DNA from: Planctomycetes bacterium B3_Pla
GTDB lineage: Bacteria > Planctomycetota > Phycisphaerae > Sedimentisphaerales > Anaerobacaceae
Assembly (NCBI GenBank): GCA_005223045.1
Contig: NJBM01000003.1
Location: forward strand, 248,001-312,000
Direction: 5' to 3'
DNA length: 64,000 nucleotides
Of this stretch, positions 17,126 through 26,964 are shown one piece after another (within the stretch, counting starts at the first letter, position 1; every line of letters starts with the position of its first letter). Below the pieces are notes generated by a model. The model did not search any database. It was not told the DNA's origin and worked only from the letters and a program-made list of their open reading frames with translations. The translations under genes were made by a program, and so were the position numbers.

Positions 17126-19939
17126 CTACTCCGTCGTCGGCCTGATCAGCACGATGTCGTCGAAGTGCACCGTTCCTGTGCCGCCGGCTGGAACTGGAGC
17201 ACCCCGAGTGCCAAAGCCAAGGGTGATGCTGCCGACATTTGTCAGGTCCGTTCCCTGATTGGCAAATTCCTGCAGGTCGATGACCCACTCGTTCCATCCA
17301 CCGTCCTGAGTCGCGGCATCGTCGGGATGGTACACTATGGCATTGCCCAGAGCTACAAACATCCGGTCGGCGGCATTGCCCGAGTCACCGCTGAACCAGA
17401 TCACCAGCTTTGTTACGCCTTCTACAGTCCAATCCTTTTTGGAGACAAGCGTTCTGGTCGCCTCGGAGGTCTTGCCGGCGTTGTTGTAGCTAAGCGGCAT
17501 TGCCTGGGCGCTTTCGCGGCCCTGCGACATAAAAGGAGGATCCAGATTACCGGCCTGCGAGCCGTTGGTCGTAGTTCCATAGCCGTCTATCCACGCCAGG
17601 TAGATCCTGTTGCTGCCCTCCTGATCTTCTTCAAGGTCATTGTACGACTCGAAGTCTTCTACAATCAGGTAGTCCGGCACCGTGAACTTCCAGATCGTTC
17701 CGGCAATGACAGTCCCGTCGGCCTCGACCTCATCGATGCGCCAGTAATAATCGCCGCCGCCAAACTCGACCAAATCAGCCAGGGACAAGCTGGTCCCGGC
17801 CTGATTGCCCTGGAACTCCGGCGCGCTATTGTCGGCGCCGGCGACAGCGTCCTGGTCTGTGCCGAAGTACACATCGTGCGAGGCGGCCGTATCGCCCGCC
17901 GACCAGCTCAGCGAACTTATATCACGAATATCAACGAGAGCGACGCGATCAGGCACGGGGCTGCCGGCCAGCTTCGTATTGCCCAACATCACCTGCTGGA
18001 TCTCTTCAGCAGTCAACACCTTATCATAGATGCGAGCATCATCGATCTGGTCCAGGAAGGGTGCATTGTGCCAGGGAGATTCACCGATCCGGACCGGACC
18101 GGCCGCCGTATCGATCGGCTCATCCAGCGAGGCAGAGGTGGCGTCGAGCCGGCCGTCCACATAGAGAAGCGTGTCCAGCGCATCAGGTGAGCCGTCATCT
18201 TCAAACGTCACCGCCACGTGATGCCACCGTCCGTCAGCGATGTTCGTAATACCATAGTGATAGCCGCCGTTGACCTCGGCGCGCAGGCCGCCTGTGCCGT
18301 CGGCGCGCATTCTCCACTTCTGGCCGGCCGAATTCTGGCCCCAGGACATTATGTTGCGGTTGGCCGTCGTCGTTCTGATCCAGGCACAGCAGGTTCGCGC
18401 TGCCGTGCCGGTAACGCCGTCATATCCGGCGGCTTCCACATAAACGTCGGCTCCGAAGGTCAGCGCCGTGCCTTGATATCCGTCCGTCCACTGAGCGTCA
18501 CCGGTGATGGCGCCATGATTACCATGACCGGACCAGTCGACCGCGGTAGCGCCCTGGCCTTCGTCAAGTGTCCACCACAACATAAGATTCGGATTCGTAA
18601 CCGCGACATCGGGCACCGTTGTGAAACTCCAGACATCGCCTTTGTGGGTCGCCGGTGGATCGAACTCATCGACACGCCAGTAGTAGGTCTTATCCAGTTC
18701 GAGCGTGCCCGGTGTGAAGGTTGTATCCGTCTGCGGCGGAGCACCCACCGCATTGTTTACGTCGTCAAAGTTGTCGCCGAAATATACATTGTGCATCTTC
18801 GCGCCGAAACCCGCCGTCCAATTGAGTGTCACATCCTGAAGCACATATGTAATGCCGTCAGCCGGACTGTTATTGTAAGCAGTCTTAGGCGGAATCCAAA
18901 AGCTCCAGACGTCACCCTTCCAGGGGCTGGCCACGTTAGCGTCGTTGACTTCGTTTATTCGCCAGTAATAAGTTGTGCCTGGTACCAGGCCATCCGGAGC
19001 CGGGAAGCCCGCAAATCCAACTACCTGGGAAGTGGTCGCTAAGTTGCCGACGAGCGTTCCTTCGGCCCCGTCGTTGACGTCGTCGAAGCTGGTCCCGAAA
19101 TACAAATCGTGAGAGACCGCGAAACTTCCCGGCGACCACGAGAGATTCGCCCACGTGGCTTCGAGCATGGCTCCGTCTTCCGGCTCCGGACGCATCGCCA
19201 GCGGAAATCCCGCTCCGGCACCGGACATAACGATTGCAATCTCTTCTTCATCCAGAATCCGATCGTAAAGACGGAAGTCGTCAAGCGTCCCGACATAATT
19301 CTGGTCGCGGCCGCCTGTACCCCTGCATCCAAGCACGAACACGTTGACACCTGTCATCGGGCGGGTATAGCCACCCCCCTCGAGGAAGAGTTCTCCATTG
19401 ATATAGATTTTCTGCTCACCGGAATCGGCATCCTTGGTGAACGTCCAGTGCACCCAGGCGCCTTTATGGAACTCCGCCGGCAATGCCGTGGACAGCCGAT
19501 CATACGCGCCGTCATATCCTGTGTCCCAATACACATTGCCGTTACCCCATGGAATGTGTGCGGACGCCTGCCTTGCCGCGTTATCGTCGGCGCTGTAGGC
19601 GGCAAAGACAAAGTGATTAACGGGCTGTGCATCGCCACCGTAGGCCCAGAAGGATATGGTAACCTGCCTTTCAATCGGATCCCAAGCAGCAGGCGGGATC
19701 TCGACCCACGAAGAGCCTTCGATATACACGCCGTTGCCGAAATTCCCGGCAGCCCAATCGGCATCGCCTTCGAGCGTGCCGTGGTTGCCCCTGCCCGATG
19801 AATCGACTGTGGTGGTCCCCGAGCCCTCATCGAGCTTCCACCAACCGACGAGACTCGGATCGGCCGCCTGAGCCACACTCGCAAGCATCAGGGCCAGCGT
19901 CAGAACGACTGAAACTGAAATGATTCGTTTTTCAGACAT
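17126..19939 (-). CDS. Large secreted two-LamG glycan-binding-type protein
   Basis: 937 residues with a signal peptide (cleavage near ASVAQA) and ribosome site AAGGAGG. Domains in order: LamG/concanavalin-like (about 30-235, GWWKLDEGSGTTTVDSSGRG), two Fn3-like modules ending in YYWRINEVND and YYWRVDEFD, a second LamG (about 450-650), a third Fn3-like module with YYWRIDEVE, and a C-terminal jelly-roll (FVALGNAIVYHP; IVLIRPTTE). Repeated SHDLYFGT/SHDVYFGT motifs show internal duplication. No catalytic residues were recognised, so it is probably a surface or secreted carbohydrate-binding protein. A promoter and a terminator suggest it is a single transcription unit. Confidence 0.85.
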   Translation of the reverse strand: MSEKRIISVSVVLTLALMLASVAQAADPSLVGWWKLDEGSGTTTVDSSGRGNHGTLEGDADWAAGNFGNGVYIEGSSWVEIPPAAWDPIERQVTISFWAYGGDAQPVNHFVFAAYSADDNAARQASAHIPWGNGNVYWDTGYDGAYDRLSTALPAEFHKGAWVHWTFTKDADSGEQKIYINGELFLEGGGYTRPMTGVNVFVLGCRGTGGRDQNYVGTLDDFRLYDRILDEEEIAIVMSGAGAGFPLAMRPEPEDGAMLEATWANLSWSPGSFAVSHDLYFGTSFDDVNDGAEGTLVGNLATTSQVVGFAGFPAPDGLVPGTTYYWRINEVNDANVASPWKGDVWSFWIPPKTAYNNSPADGITYVLQDVTLNWTAGFGAKMHNVYFGDNFDDVNNAVGAPPQTDTTFTPGTLELDKTYYWRVDEFDPPATHKGDVWSFTTVPDVAVTNPNLMLWWTLDEGQGATAVDWSGHGNHGAITGDAQWTDGYQGTALTFGADVYVEAAGYDGVTGTAARTCCAWIRTTTANRNIMSWGQNSAGQKWRMRADGTGGLRAEVNGGYHYGITNIADGRWHHVAVTFEDDGSPDALDTLLYVDGRLDATSASLDEPIDTAAGPVRIGESPWHNAPFLDQIDDARIYDKVLTAEEIQQVMLGNTKLAGSPVPDRVALVDIRDISSLSWSAGDTAASHDVYFGTDQDAVAGADNSAPEFQGNQAGTSLSLADLVEFGGGDYYWRIDEVEADGTVIAGTIWKFTVPDYLIVEDFESYNDLEEDQEGSNRIYLAWIDGYGTTTNGSQAGNLDPPFMSQGRESAQAMPLSYNNAGKTSEATRTLVSKKDWTVEGVTKLVIWFSGDSGNAADRMFVALGNAIVYHPDDAATQDGGWNEWVIDLQEFANQGTDLTNVGSITLGFGTRGAPVPAGGTGTVHFDDIVLIRPTTE

Positions 19940-20154
19940 GATAGTCCTCCTTCAAGAAAAATGGTTGATAATGACTGTACATCCGGACATACGTTGGGGG
20001 TTGTTGTGCCGAATAAGATGCCTTTCCACTTGATGCGACCTCCTTCCTGCAAGTCTGCCGTAAAACGCCTGCTCCCAAAAACGACAAACTAAGAATAAGC
20101 CACAAATATTTCGCTCGCGGGCAAAGCACGGACCCACAAACTTCACCGTTCTTA

Positions 20155-20184
20155 TTTATACCAGATCACTTACCCTCGCGTCAA
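20155..20184 (-). promoter_or_regulatory. Sigma-70-like promoter for the LamG gene
   Basis: On the minus strand TTGACG and TATAAA are separated by 18 bases. They predict a leader of about 210 bases before the LamG start. Within 19940-20154 no known riboswitch was recognised. Confidence 0.5.
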
Positions 20185-20219
20185 GCAAATTCTCAGCGCC
20201 TCGCCTAATTAAGCGTGGG

Positions 20220-20239
20220 TTCTGCAATGAGTTGCAGAA
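20220..20239. promoter_or_regulatory. Perfect 8-bp inverted repeat upstream of the second sulfatase
   Basis: TTCTGCAA-TGAG-TTGCAGAA lies about 78 bases before the plus-strand sulfatase start and about 35 bases upstream of the LamG promoter -35 box. It could be an operator between the two divergent genes or an RNA hairpin. Confidence 0.45.
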
Positions 20240-20316
20240 TCAGTTGAAAATCGGCGGCAGGTTTAGTAGTCTAACGAAGGAGTGAAGATTCTTGTTTACC
20301 AAATAATGAGGTGATT

Positions 20317-21762
20317 ATGAAACGTCGAAATTTCTTGAAGATAATCGGGCTGGGAGCAATATCGTTGAGCCCGGCCGGCTGTTTGATGGCCGGCAAAGCG
20401 TCGCGAAAGAGGCCCAATATCATTTTTGTGCTCATCGACGATATGGGCTGGCGAGATCTGGGCTGCTGCGGCAGCACATACTACGAAACGCCCAATATCG
20501 ACCGGCTCGCCAGCCAGGGCATGATGTTCACGGATGCCTACTCATGCGGGCCGAACTGCGCACCGACGCGGGCCAGCCTGATGTCGGGGCAGTACACACC
20601 GCGCCATGGGATTGTTACGGTGGGGAACTCGAATCGCGGCCCTGCACATCTTAGAAAGCTCATCCCGGTCGAGAACAAGACCGTGCTCGACGCCGGGATT
20701 ACCACTGTTGCCGAGGCGCTAAAGCCCGCCGGTTATGTCAGCGCCAGTATGGGTAAGTGGCATCTCGGCAACGATCCCGAGCACGGGCCTGTCGGGCAGG
20801 GCTTCGACCTGAACGTTGGCGGATACGAAGCGGGGCACCCCAGGAGCTATTTCAGCCCCTATAAAAATCCTGAGCTGAAGGACGGCCCCAAGGGCGAATA
20901 TCTGACCGACCGTCTTACCGATGAAGCGCTTAAGTTTATCGAGGACAACAAGGACAAACCTTTCTTTCTATATCTGCCGCACTACGCCGTCCACACGCCG
21001 ATAAGAGCCAAGAAGAACATGATCGCCAAATACAAGGCAAAGCAGCCGAGTAATGGGCAGGGCAATCCTATTTACGCGGCGATGATTGAGAGTACCGATC
21101 AGGGCGTTGGGCGCATCATGGCCAGACTCGACGAGCTGGGCCTGACGGATGAGACGATAGTGATCTTTTCATCAGACAACGGAGGCGTGGGAGGCTATAA
21201 GGAGCTTGGAATCAAGGGCGGCGAGATTACATCTAATGCACCGCTGCGCGGCGGCAAGGGCATGCTTTACGAGGGTGGGATTCGTGTGCCGCTGTTGGTA
21301 CGCTGGCCCGGCGTTGTCAAGCCCGGCAGCCGGTGCGATACGCCTGCAATCACCGTTGATTTCTACCCGACACTGCTGGAGATTGCCGGCGCTGCGAGGC
21401 CGGCAAAACAGGTGCTTGACGGCAGGAGCATCGTGCCGCTGCTCAAAGGAGCCGGCAGCCTCAAACGCGAGGCCATCTTCTGGCATTTCCCCGCCTATCT
21501 CCAGGGCAGCGGCGGAACGTGGCGTACTACACCTGCCGGTGCGGTTCGCCAGGGCGAGTGGAAATTGCTGGAATTCTTCGAGAATGGTCGCCTGGAGTTG
21601 TACAATTTAGAACGAGACATCGGCGAGAAGAATGATCTGGCCCGCATATTGCCGGAAAAAACGAAGGAACTGCATAATCTGCTCAGGAACTGGCGAAAAT
21701 CAGTAAATGCCACGGTGCCGACGCAACTGAATCCGAAGTACGAACCCAAAGGGACGATATGA
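20317..21762 (+). CDS. Arylsulfatase-type sulfatase with Tat/lipoprotein-like leader
   Basis: ATG 20317 is chosen over GTG 20311 because the GTG overlaps the GAGGTGAT ribosome site. It is 481 residues. The leader KRRNFLKIIGLGAISLSPAGC has a twin arginine and a Cys that may be lipidated. Metal-binding Asp41-Asp42 are in VLIDDMGWRDLGC and the formylglycine motif is CAPTR (Cys81). HLGNDPEHGPVGQGFD and the late YEGGIRVPLLVRWPG segment are typical of type I sulfatases. It probably removes sulfate esters from a glycan in the periplasm or at the outer membrane. It is transcribed divergently from the LamG protein. Confidence 0.9.
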   Translation: MKRRNFLKIIGLGAISLSPAGCLMAGKASRKRPNIIFVLIDDMGWRDLGCCGSTYYETPNIDRLASQGMMFTDAYSCGPNCAPTRASLMSGQYTPRHGIVTVGNSNRGPAHLRKLIPVENKTVLDAGITTVAEALKPAGYVSASMGKWHLGNDPEHGPVGQGFDLNVGGYEAGHPRSYFSPYKNPELKDGPKGEYLTDRLTDEALKFIEDNKDKPFFLYLPHYAVHTPIRAKKNMIAKYKAKQPSNGQGNPIYAAMIESTDQGVGRIMARLDELGLTDETIVIFSSDNGGVGGYKELGIKGGEITSNAPLRGGKGMLYEGGIRVPLLVRWPGVVKPGSRCDTPAITVDFYPTLLEIAGAARPAKQVLDGRSIVPLLKGAGSLKREAIFWHFPAYLQGSGGTWRTTPAGAVRQGEWKLLEFFENGRLELYNLERDIGEKNDLARILPEKTKELHNLLRNWRKSVNATVPTQLNPKYEPKGTI

Positions 21763-21800
21763 CAGGAAAAGCGGAAAAATACTTTATCTCAAATATTCTC

Positions 21801-21829
21801 TTGACTCAATAGCACGTATTTGCTATTTT
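21801..21829 (+). promoter_or_regulatory. Sigma-70-like promoter for the metal-permease-like gene
   Basis: TTGACT and TATTTT with a 17-base spacer, about 50 bases before ATG 21878. Confidence 0.5.
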
Positions 21830-21877
21830 TATGCGCAGATATTAATAGCTGATTGAGACTTTTTCGGAGAACTGATT

Positions 21878-22591
21878 ATGGACGGGCAGTTGAATGCACT
21901 TATCATCACGGCGGCTTCGATAGGGTTCTTCCATACTTTGTTCGGCCCGGACCACTACCTGCCCTTTGTTATGATGTCCTGGTCGCGTAAATGGTCGTGG
22001 TTCAAAACCACATGGATAACCTTTCTCTGCGGCGTCGGTCACATCGTCGGCTCGGTCGTGCTGGGTCTTGTCGGGGTGTCACTTGGAATTGCTGTCAATA
22101 GGCTGGAGATCGTGGAAGGGTTTCGCGGCAACCTGGCAGCCTGGCTGCTCATTGCATTCGGGCTGGTGTATTTTGTCTGGGGCCTGAGGCGAGCGTATCG
22201 CAACCAGCCCCATGAGCACAGGCATGCTCATATAGGCGAAGCTATACATGCTCACGAGCACGACCATCACCGGGAGCACGCCCACGTTCATAACAGCAAA
22301 GGCACTGCGAGCGTTGCGCCGTGGACGCTGTTCATCATTTTCGTCTTTGGGCCTTGCGAGCCTTTGATTCCGCTCCTTATGTACCCGGCGGCACAGAACA
22401 GCTTCTTTGGCCTGATGGTGGTAACATGCGTGTTCGGCATAGTTACAATTGCCACCATGTTGGCAGCGGTCCTGCTCTCGCGGGCGGGAGTGAGTTTTCT
22501 GCCGTTGGCGAAGGTGCAGCGATTCGCTCACGTCATCGCCGGGGCAACGATATGTCTCTGCGGGCTGGCCATTCAATTTCTGGGCCTGTGA
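21878..22591 (+). CDS. Nickel/cobalt efflux- or UreH/TauE-like membrane protein with histidine-rich loop
   Basis: 237 residues with about six membrane helices. The first carries FFHTLFGPDHYLPFVMM (the family's H-x4-D-H motif), the second GVGHIVGSV and a later one FGPCEPLIPLLMY. A loop at about residues 108-140 is dense in histidine (HEHRHAHIGEA, HAHEHDHHREHAHVH), typical of divalent-metal permeases such as RcnA/NicO or HupE/UreJ. It probably moves Ni or Co, or helps deliver metal to an enzyme. It has its own promoter and no clear operon partner. The substrate metal cannot be told from sequence. Confidence 0.75.
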   Translation: MDGQLNALIITAASIGFFHTLFGPDHYLPFVMMSWSRKWSWFKTTWITFLCGVGHIVGSVVLGLVGVSLGIAVNRLEIVEGFRGNLAAWLLIAFGLVYFVWGLRRAYRNQPHEHRHAHIGEAIHAHEHDHHREHAHVHNSKGTASVAPWTLFIIFVFGPCEPLIPLLMYPAAQNSFFGLMVVTCVFGIVTIATMLAAVLLSRAGVSFLPLAKVQRFAHVIAGATICLCGLAIQFLGL

Positions 22592-22613
22592 GAACCGAGC
22601 AGACCGAGAAGAA

Positions 22614-23768
22614 TCAATCGTGTTCTTCGTACATACTGCAAAAAACTATGTCTGCAATTTTCTTACGAACCGGTTTGACAGATCCCTCATCGTTGGGATG
22701 GACTCGGTTGGTAAGAATAATGACAAAGACCTCGCTCGCGGGATCACAGACAATCGAAGTGCCCGTGTAGCCGGTATGGCAGAACGCCTCTCTCGAAGCG
22801 TGGGCGCCCTTGACCCAGGAGTAAGCCGAACTCACATCAAAGCCATAAGCCCTGCCGTGCGATTGCTCTTTTGTCAGCATGTCAACCGCTTCGGGACTGA
22901 GGATTCTTCTGCCCTTCCAAACGCCGTCTTTCAGCAGCATCCGGCAATATATCGACAGATCGTAGGCGTTGGAAAATAGCCCGGCGTTGCCGGATGAGCC
23001 TGCCATCAATCTCGCCAAAGGATCGTGGACAGTTCCTCGAAGCAATTGTCCGTCCACTATTTCGGTCGCTGCAATATTCTTATCCCAGGAATCCGGAGGA
23101 TTGTAGGCGGTTTTCTTCAATCCGAGCCGGGTGAAAATATTCTGCCTGCTAAAGTCACCGATGCTCCTGCCGCTGACTACCTCAACAATCTTCGCCAGCG
23201 TGATATAACCCAGGCAACTGTAGCGAAACTCCTCTCCGGGCTTGCTGACAGCTTCAAATCCGCATATTTTCTCGATTACCCCCTCGGGGCATGGATTGCC
23301 GAACTGCTCCTTCAACGCAATGGCGTTCGTGTATGCCGGCAATCCCGAAGTATGCGTCAACAGGTGCCTGATCCGGACTTCTTCTTTGCCGTTGCACGCA
23401 AAAGCAGGCAGATATTCGCCGACGTAATCGTCCAATTCTATTTCCTTGCGATCCACCAAAATCATAATCGAAGCGGCCGTAGCGATAGGCTTGGTCATCG
23501 ACGCTATATCAAAAACTGTCCTTTTGTCTATCGGCTCTTCAAAAGGCTCGATTACTTCACGGCCGAACGCCTCCCAGTACAAGATGTCGTTCTGTTTGCC
23601 CACGAGAACGACTGCCCCCGGGAAGTTACCTTTCTCGATTTCTTCCTGGACTACCCGGCCAATCCGGCTGAAGCGCTGTTCGGGCTTCTCTCTGTAAATC
23701 GGCCGGCACGCTGTCCCGATACAGAGCTGTAATGTCAGAAACGCTGTGATTGTCCGGATTAGTTTCAT
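22614..23768 (-). CDS. Beta-lactamase-fold serine hydrolase (AmiE/EstB-like, muropeptide cluster)
   Basis: The start at 23768 gives a signal peptide (KLIRTITAFLTLQLCIGTAC). It is 384 residues, class C beta-lactamase/DD-peptidase fold. The catalytic SMTK (Ser90, Lys93) sits in FDIASMTKPIATA. The second motif is YSCLGY, where an Asn is more usual than Cys, and the third is HTGYTGTS. Family members include esterases, D-aminopeptidases and PBP4* proteins. The gene next to it encodes a NamZ-like muramidase, as in the Bacillus ybbC-ybbE arrangement, so cleavage of peptides or lactyl-linked groups from muropeptides is a reasonable inference. The substrate is not proven. Confidence 0.82.
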   Translation of the reverse strand: MKLIRTITAFLTLQLCIGTACRPIYREKPEQRFSRIGRVVQEEIEKGNFPGAVVLVGKQNDILYWEAFGREVIEPFEEPIDKRTVFDIASMTKPIATAASIMILVDRKEIELDDYVGEYLPAFACNGKEEVRIRHLLTHTSGLPAYTNAIALKEQFGNPCPEGVIEKICGFEAVSKPGEEFRYSCLGYITLAKIVEVVSGRSIGDFSRQNIFTRLGLKKTAYNPPDSWDKNIAATEIVDGQLLRGTVHDPLARLMAGSSGNAGLFSNAYDLSIYCRMLLKDGVWKGRRILSPEAVDMLTKEQSHGRAYGFDVSSAYSWVKGAHASREAFCHTGYTGTSIVCDPASEVFVIILTNRVHPNDEGSVKPVRKKIADIVFCSMYEEHD

Positions 23769-23933
23769 GTCGGTTCTTATCTTACAACTAATGATCCGCA
23801 CTGTCACCAATTTCTTGATCTACGACTTGTTTCAGTTTGAAAAGTCGTTTACACTGTCGGTTAATGTTGAGTGCACTCCGGTCCCGGAGAGCCATACGTA
23901 CGATTATTGGTTGAGTGTCAGGATTTGCAGCCA

Positions 23934-25157
23934 ATGCTGACAAAACAGATTAAATCGGCAGCCATAATTCTGGGTCTTGTTGCGATGTATTCAAACGCTG
24001 AAAGTTCGGTCCGGACGGGCCTTGATCGTGTGGGCAGCCACAAGGAGGTCTTTGATGGCAAACGCCTCGGAATCATAACTAACCACACTGCATACAACAG
24101 CGACGGCAAGTACATAGTAGATGTGTTCCAGAACATGACTGAAGTGAAAGTAACCGCCCTTTTCAGTCCTGAACATGGTCTATGGGGTAAAGAGCGGGAC
24201 GCCAAGAAAATTGACAGCCAAATCCACCCGGTTTACCATTTGCCGGTTTACAGCCTGTACGGACAAACCCAAAAGCCCACCGCCGAAATGCTGCAGGATA
24301 TAGACGTCCTGGTTTTCGACATACAGGACATTGGCGCCAGATTCTACACCTACATCTATACGATGTCTTTGGCAATGGAAGCAGCGGCGGAAAACGGTAA
24401 GAATTTCGTTGTTCTGGATCGCCCCAATCCCATTAACGGCTACAGCGTTCAAGGCAATATTCTCGAATCAGGATTGTCCAGTTTCGTCGGGCTATACCCT
24501 ATCCCGGTTAGACACGGCATGACCGCAGGGGAATTGGCAAAAATGTTCAATGAACAAGGCTGGCTCAACAACGGCGTAAAGGCCGACCTTGTCATAATTC
24601 CGATGAAAGGTTGGCGTCGCCGCACGTGGTACGACCGGACCGGGCTACATTTTATTAAGCCCTCGCCGAACATGCCCGACATAGAGACAGCAGCCATTTA
24701 TCCGGGCTTATGTCTTCTGGAGGGAACGAATGTCTCGGAGAGCAGAGGAACAAACATGCCGTTCAGGCAGTTCGGTGCACCCTGGATCGATTCAAAACTG
24801 TTGGCTGAACGGCTCAACAAGCTGAACCTGCCGGCAATGCGCTTTGAGCCGATTCATTTCACTCCCGCCAGCTCGAAATATCGCGGCAAGGTTTGTAACG
24901 GCGCGCGGATTAGCACTACAGACAGAGACCGGCTCGAACCGTACTACAGCGGCATCAAAATCGTCAACGAGATTCACCGGATGTATCCGGACGATTTCAA
25001 ATGGAAAAAGGCGCACTTTGACCGCCTGTGTGGAACCACAGCGGTTCGCAAAGCCATCACAGGCGGCTCGTCCCTGAGCGAATTGCGCAGCAAATGGCAG
25101 GTCGAGCTTGAAGCGTTTCGAGAGATTCGAGACAAATACCTCATCTACCCCAACTGA
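23934..25157 (+). CDS. namZ: NamZ-like exo-beta-N-acetylmuramidase (DUF1343, GH171)
   Basis: Start 23934 gives a short signal peptide ending near YSNA; an upstream in-frame start would add a non-family leader. It is about 407 residues. Strong DUF1343 hallmarks are present: GIITNHTAYN, LFSPEHGLWG, FDIQDIGARFYTYIYT, LDRPNPINGY, PVRHGMTAGELA, SPNMPDIETAAIYPG and EGTNVSESRGT. NamZ removes terminal MurNAc from peptidoglycan fragments outside the cytoplasm. It is divergent from the serine hydrolase and close to AnmK and MurQ, so MurNAc recycling is the likely role. The promoter is not obvious. Confidence 0.9.
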   Translation: MLTKQIKSAAIILGLVAMYSNAESSVRTGLDRVGSHKEVFDGKRLGIITNHTAYNSDGKYIVDVFQNMTEVKVTALFSPEHGLWGKERDAKKIDSQIHPVYHLPVYSLYGQTQKPTAEMLQDIDVLVFDIQDIGARFYTYIYTMSLAMEAAAENGKNFVVLDRPNPINGYSVQGNILESGLSSFVGLYPIPVRHGMTAGELAKMFNEQGWLNNGVKADLVIIPMKGWRRRTWYDRTGLHFIKPSPNMPDIETAAIYPGLCLLEGTNVSESRGTNMPFRQFGAPWIDSKLLAERLNKLNLPAMRFEPIHFTPASSKYRGKVCNGARISTTDRDRLEPYYSGIKIVNEIHRMYPDDFKWKKAHFDRLCGTTAVRKAITGGSSLSELRSKWQVELEAFREIRDKYLIYPN

Positions 25158-25179
25158 AAACACAGCCACGCGCCAAAAC

Positions 25180-26937
25180 CTATCTTTCGCCTTGAAGCCG
25201 TTCGATAGCTAAAGCAACCGGTGATGGAACCTCCCGGCCCTGTCGCCGGCCGGCTTCCACTTCCTCCATCGCTTCATGCAGAGCAACGCAGGCCTGCTCA
25301 TAGCTGCACCTCGTCTGTTGGGAAATCAATCGTGAGCCGCGGTCAACTAGCTTTTTGTTGCTCGGCGAGAGCCAGACCATGGCGTTACCAATCACCCGAT
25401 CCATGCGAACCATGGTTGCGGTCGAGAGCGTGTTAAGAACGAGCTTGACGGCAAAGTGATGCCACAACTGCAACGGCGAGTCAGTAAGGCTGCACGGAAA
25501 CTCGAACAATGTGTCGGCAGCGCTGGCAACATCCCCCGAACCTATAACCAGTGCCGCCTTTTTCTTGTACTTTGAACCAAACTCTTCGAGAGCAGTGCGC
25601 ACCGGACGGCCAGCCTCGCCTTCGGCGATTACCGCAACCAGCGCCGAGTCAGGCGCATCAGTACGCGAAGGATCGGATTCGTTGCCGATCATGAATTTGT
25701 ATATCTCTGAATTGTCAAGTTTGGGTGGTTTGGCCTTTAGAATTGTCGGCGCATCCAACTTCTTATAAACCTCGCGTCCCCAATTCAGGCCGCGAGGTTC
25801 TCGCTGCAACAGCTCAAACCAGGCTTCTTGAGTGGAGCGGAACGGGTCTTTCACGAAGGCCCACGAGCAGGGAGAAAGACCGTCGTCATGCTTTCGGAAG
25901 GCTGGCAGCATAAAAGTCGGAGAGCGCTCGGTCGTGTCTGTCAGAACGTCCAGCAAAAACGAATCGGCGGCATAAGTCACGAGACCCTGTTTCCGATAGA
26001 TACCCTCCTCGAATTCTGTCGCCCGAGCCAGCACATCAACCATTTCTGTGCTCGAAAGCTGTTCCAGCAACCCGGATAGAACCCTGCAATAATCATCCGG
26101 TTGATACTCTTTAAGGTGCAGCTTTTCGGTTTGCGCTGGTGACAGCCGCACCTTGAGAAATCGCACCAGGGCCGTTTCAAGGGCGCTGCCCACAACAAAC
26201 AACTCCGCTGTCGTAGCCTGCATTCTCGTCGAACCGGTGATAGCCATCGGACCGGTGGTCAGATCGAGTTTTGTAATGCGCGGCTCCTCAATCACCTCCT
26301 GCGAGCGCTTGACGTGGCGGCACAGCAAGTCCGTCGGATTGTTATAGACAAAGAAAACCTTTGCTCCGGCGTCAAGCCCTTCCCACGCGGTACCGATCAC
26401 AAAGGGTGTTTCCCCGCCTTCGGTGATGGCAACGACAACATCGCCAGGCCCAACGCCTCGTTCCCTTAACTGGTATCTCCCGAAGTCGGGGAAGTCTTCG
26501 TATCCCTCGACCGATTTGATCAAGGCAAAATCGCCGCCGGCCATCACACTGAAGACACAATCGGCCAACTCCCGCCCCAGTTGAGAATCCACCTGTCCGA
26601 ACGTGCGCCAGAATCGCCGCCAGGCAGCTTCCAAAAGAATGCTCAGCCGTCCTGTAGCCCCGCAGCCGGTGAAATAAATGCGCTTACCGGCACGTAAAGC
26701 CTCCCCGAATGCCTCAACAAGCTGCCGATAGGAATCCTGCCGGAGCACCTTCTCCACAGCAGGCGGGATATCATCATCCACCGACTGCAACATCCTTATC
26801 GCCCCGGGCAGATCCACCGAAGCCGTCTGCGACAGCGTCATGGTCCTGGGATGAAACGACTCGGTAAGCAGCTCCCCCAACCTAAACGCCCGCTCTCGTT
26901 TTAAGAATTCTTCGGCTTTCTTAATTGCATCTGACAT
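25180..26937 (-). CDS. Double-SIS GCKR-like / MurQ-related protein
   Basis: 585 residues, about twice a MurQ. The N-terminal half (about 40-260) has SIS motifs like MurQ: IYFTGCGATGRLS (89-99), KSVEGYED and ITGSTRMQATTAEL. The C-terminal part has LVLNTLSTATMVRMDRVIG, which aligns with the LVLNTLTTGAMIRLGKVYG segment of the true MurQ next door. The catalytic Glu of MurQ (in DASECPP) has no counterpart here: the aligned segment reads ILLEAAW. The other acidic segment (VEGYED) is kept. This is the size and architecture of glucokinase regulatory protein (GCKR). It probably binds a sugar phosphate as sensor or regulator, or is an atypical etherase. It is on the minus strand, divergent from AnmK. 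Confidence 0.8.
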   Translation of the reverse strand: MSDAIKKAEEFLKRERAFRLGELLTESFHPRTMTLSQTASVDLPGAIRMLQSVDDDIPPAVEKVLRQDSYRQLVEAFGEALRAGKRIYFTGCGATGRLSILLEAAWRRFWRTFGQVDSQLGRELADCVFSVMAGGDFALIKSVEGYEDFPDFGRYQLRERGVGPGDVVVAITEGGETPFVIGTAWEGLDAGAKVFFVYNNPTDLLCRHVKRSQEVIEEPRITKLDLTTGPMAITGSTRMQATTAELFVVGSALETALVRFLKVRLSPAQTEKLHLKEYQPDDYCRVLSGLLEQLSSTEMVDVLARATEFEEGIYRKQGLVTYAADSFLLDVLTDTTERSPTFMLPAFRKHDDGLSPCSWAFVKDPFRSTQEAWFELLQREPRGLNWGREVYKKLDAPTILKAKPPKLDNSEIYKFMIGNESDPSRTDAPDSALVAVIAEGEAGRPVRTALEEFGSKYKKKAALVIGSGDVASAADTLFEFPCSLTDSPLQLWHHFAVKLVLNTLSTATMVRMDRVIGNAMVWLSPSNKKLVDRGSRLISQQTRCSYEQACVALHEAMEEVEAGRRQGREVPSPVALAIERLQGER

Positions 26938-26964
26938 AACTCTCCGGAGTTCATATCATGTTAT

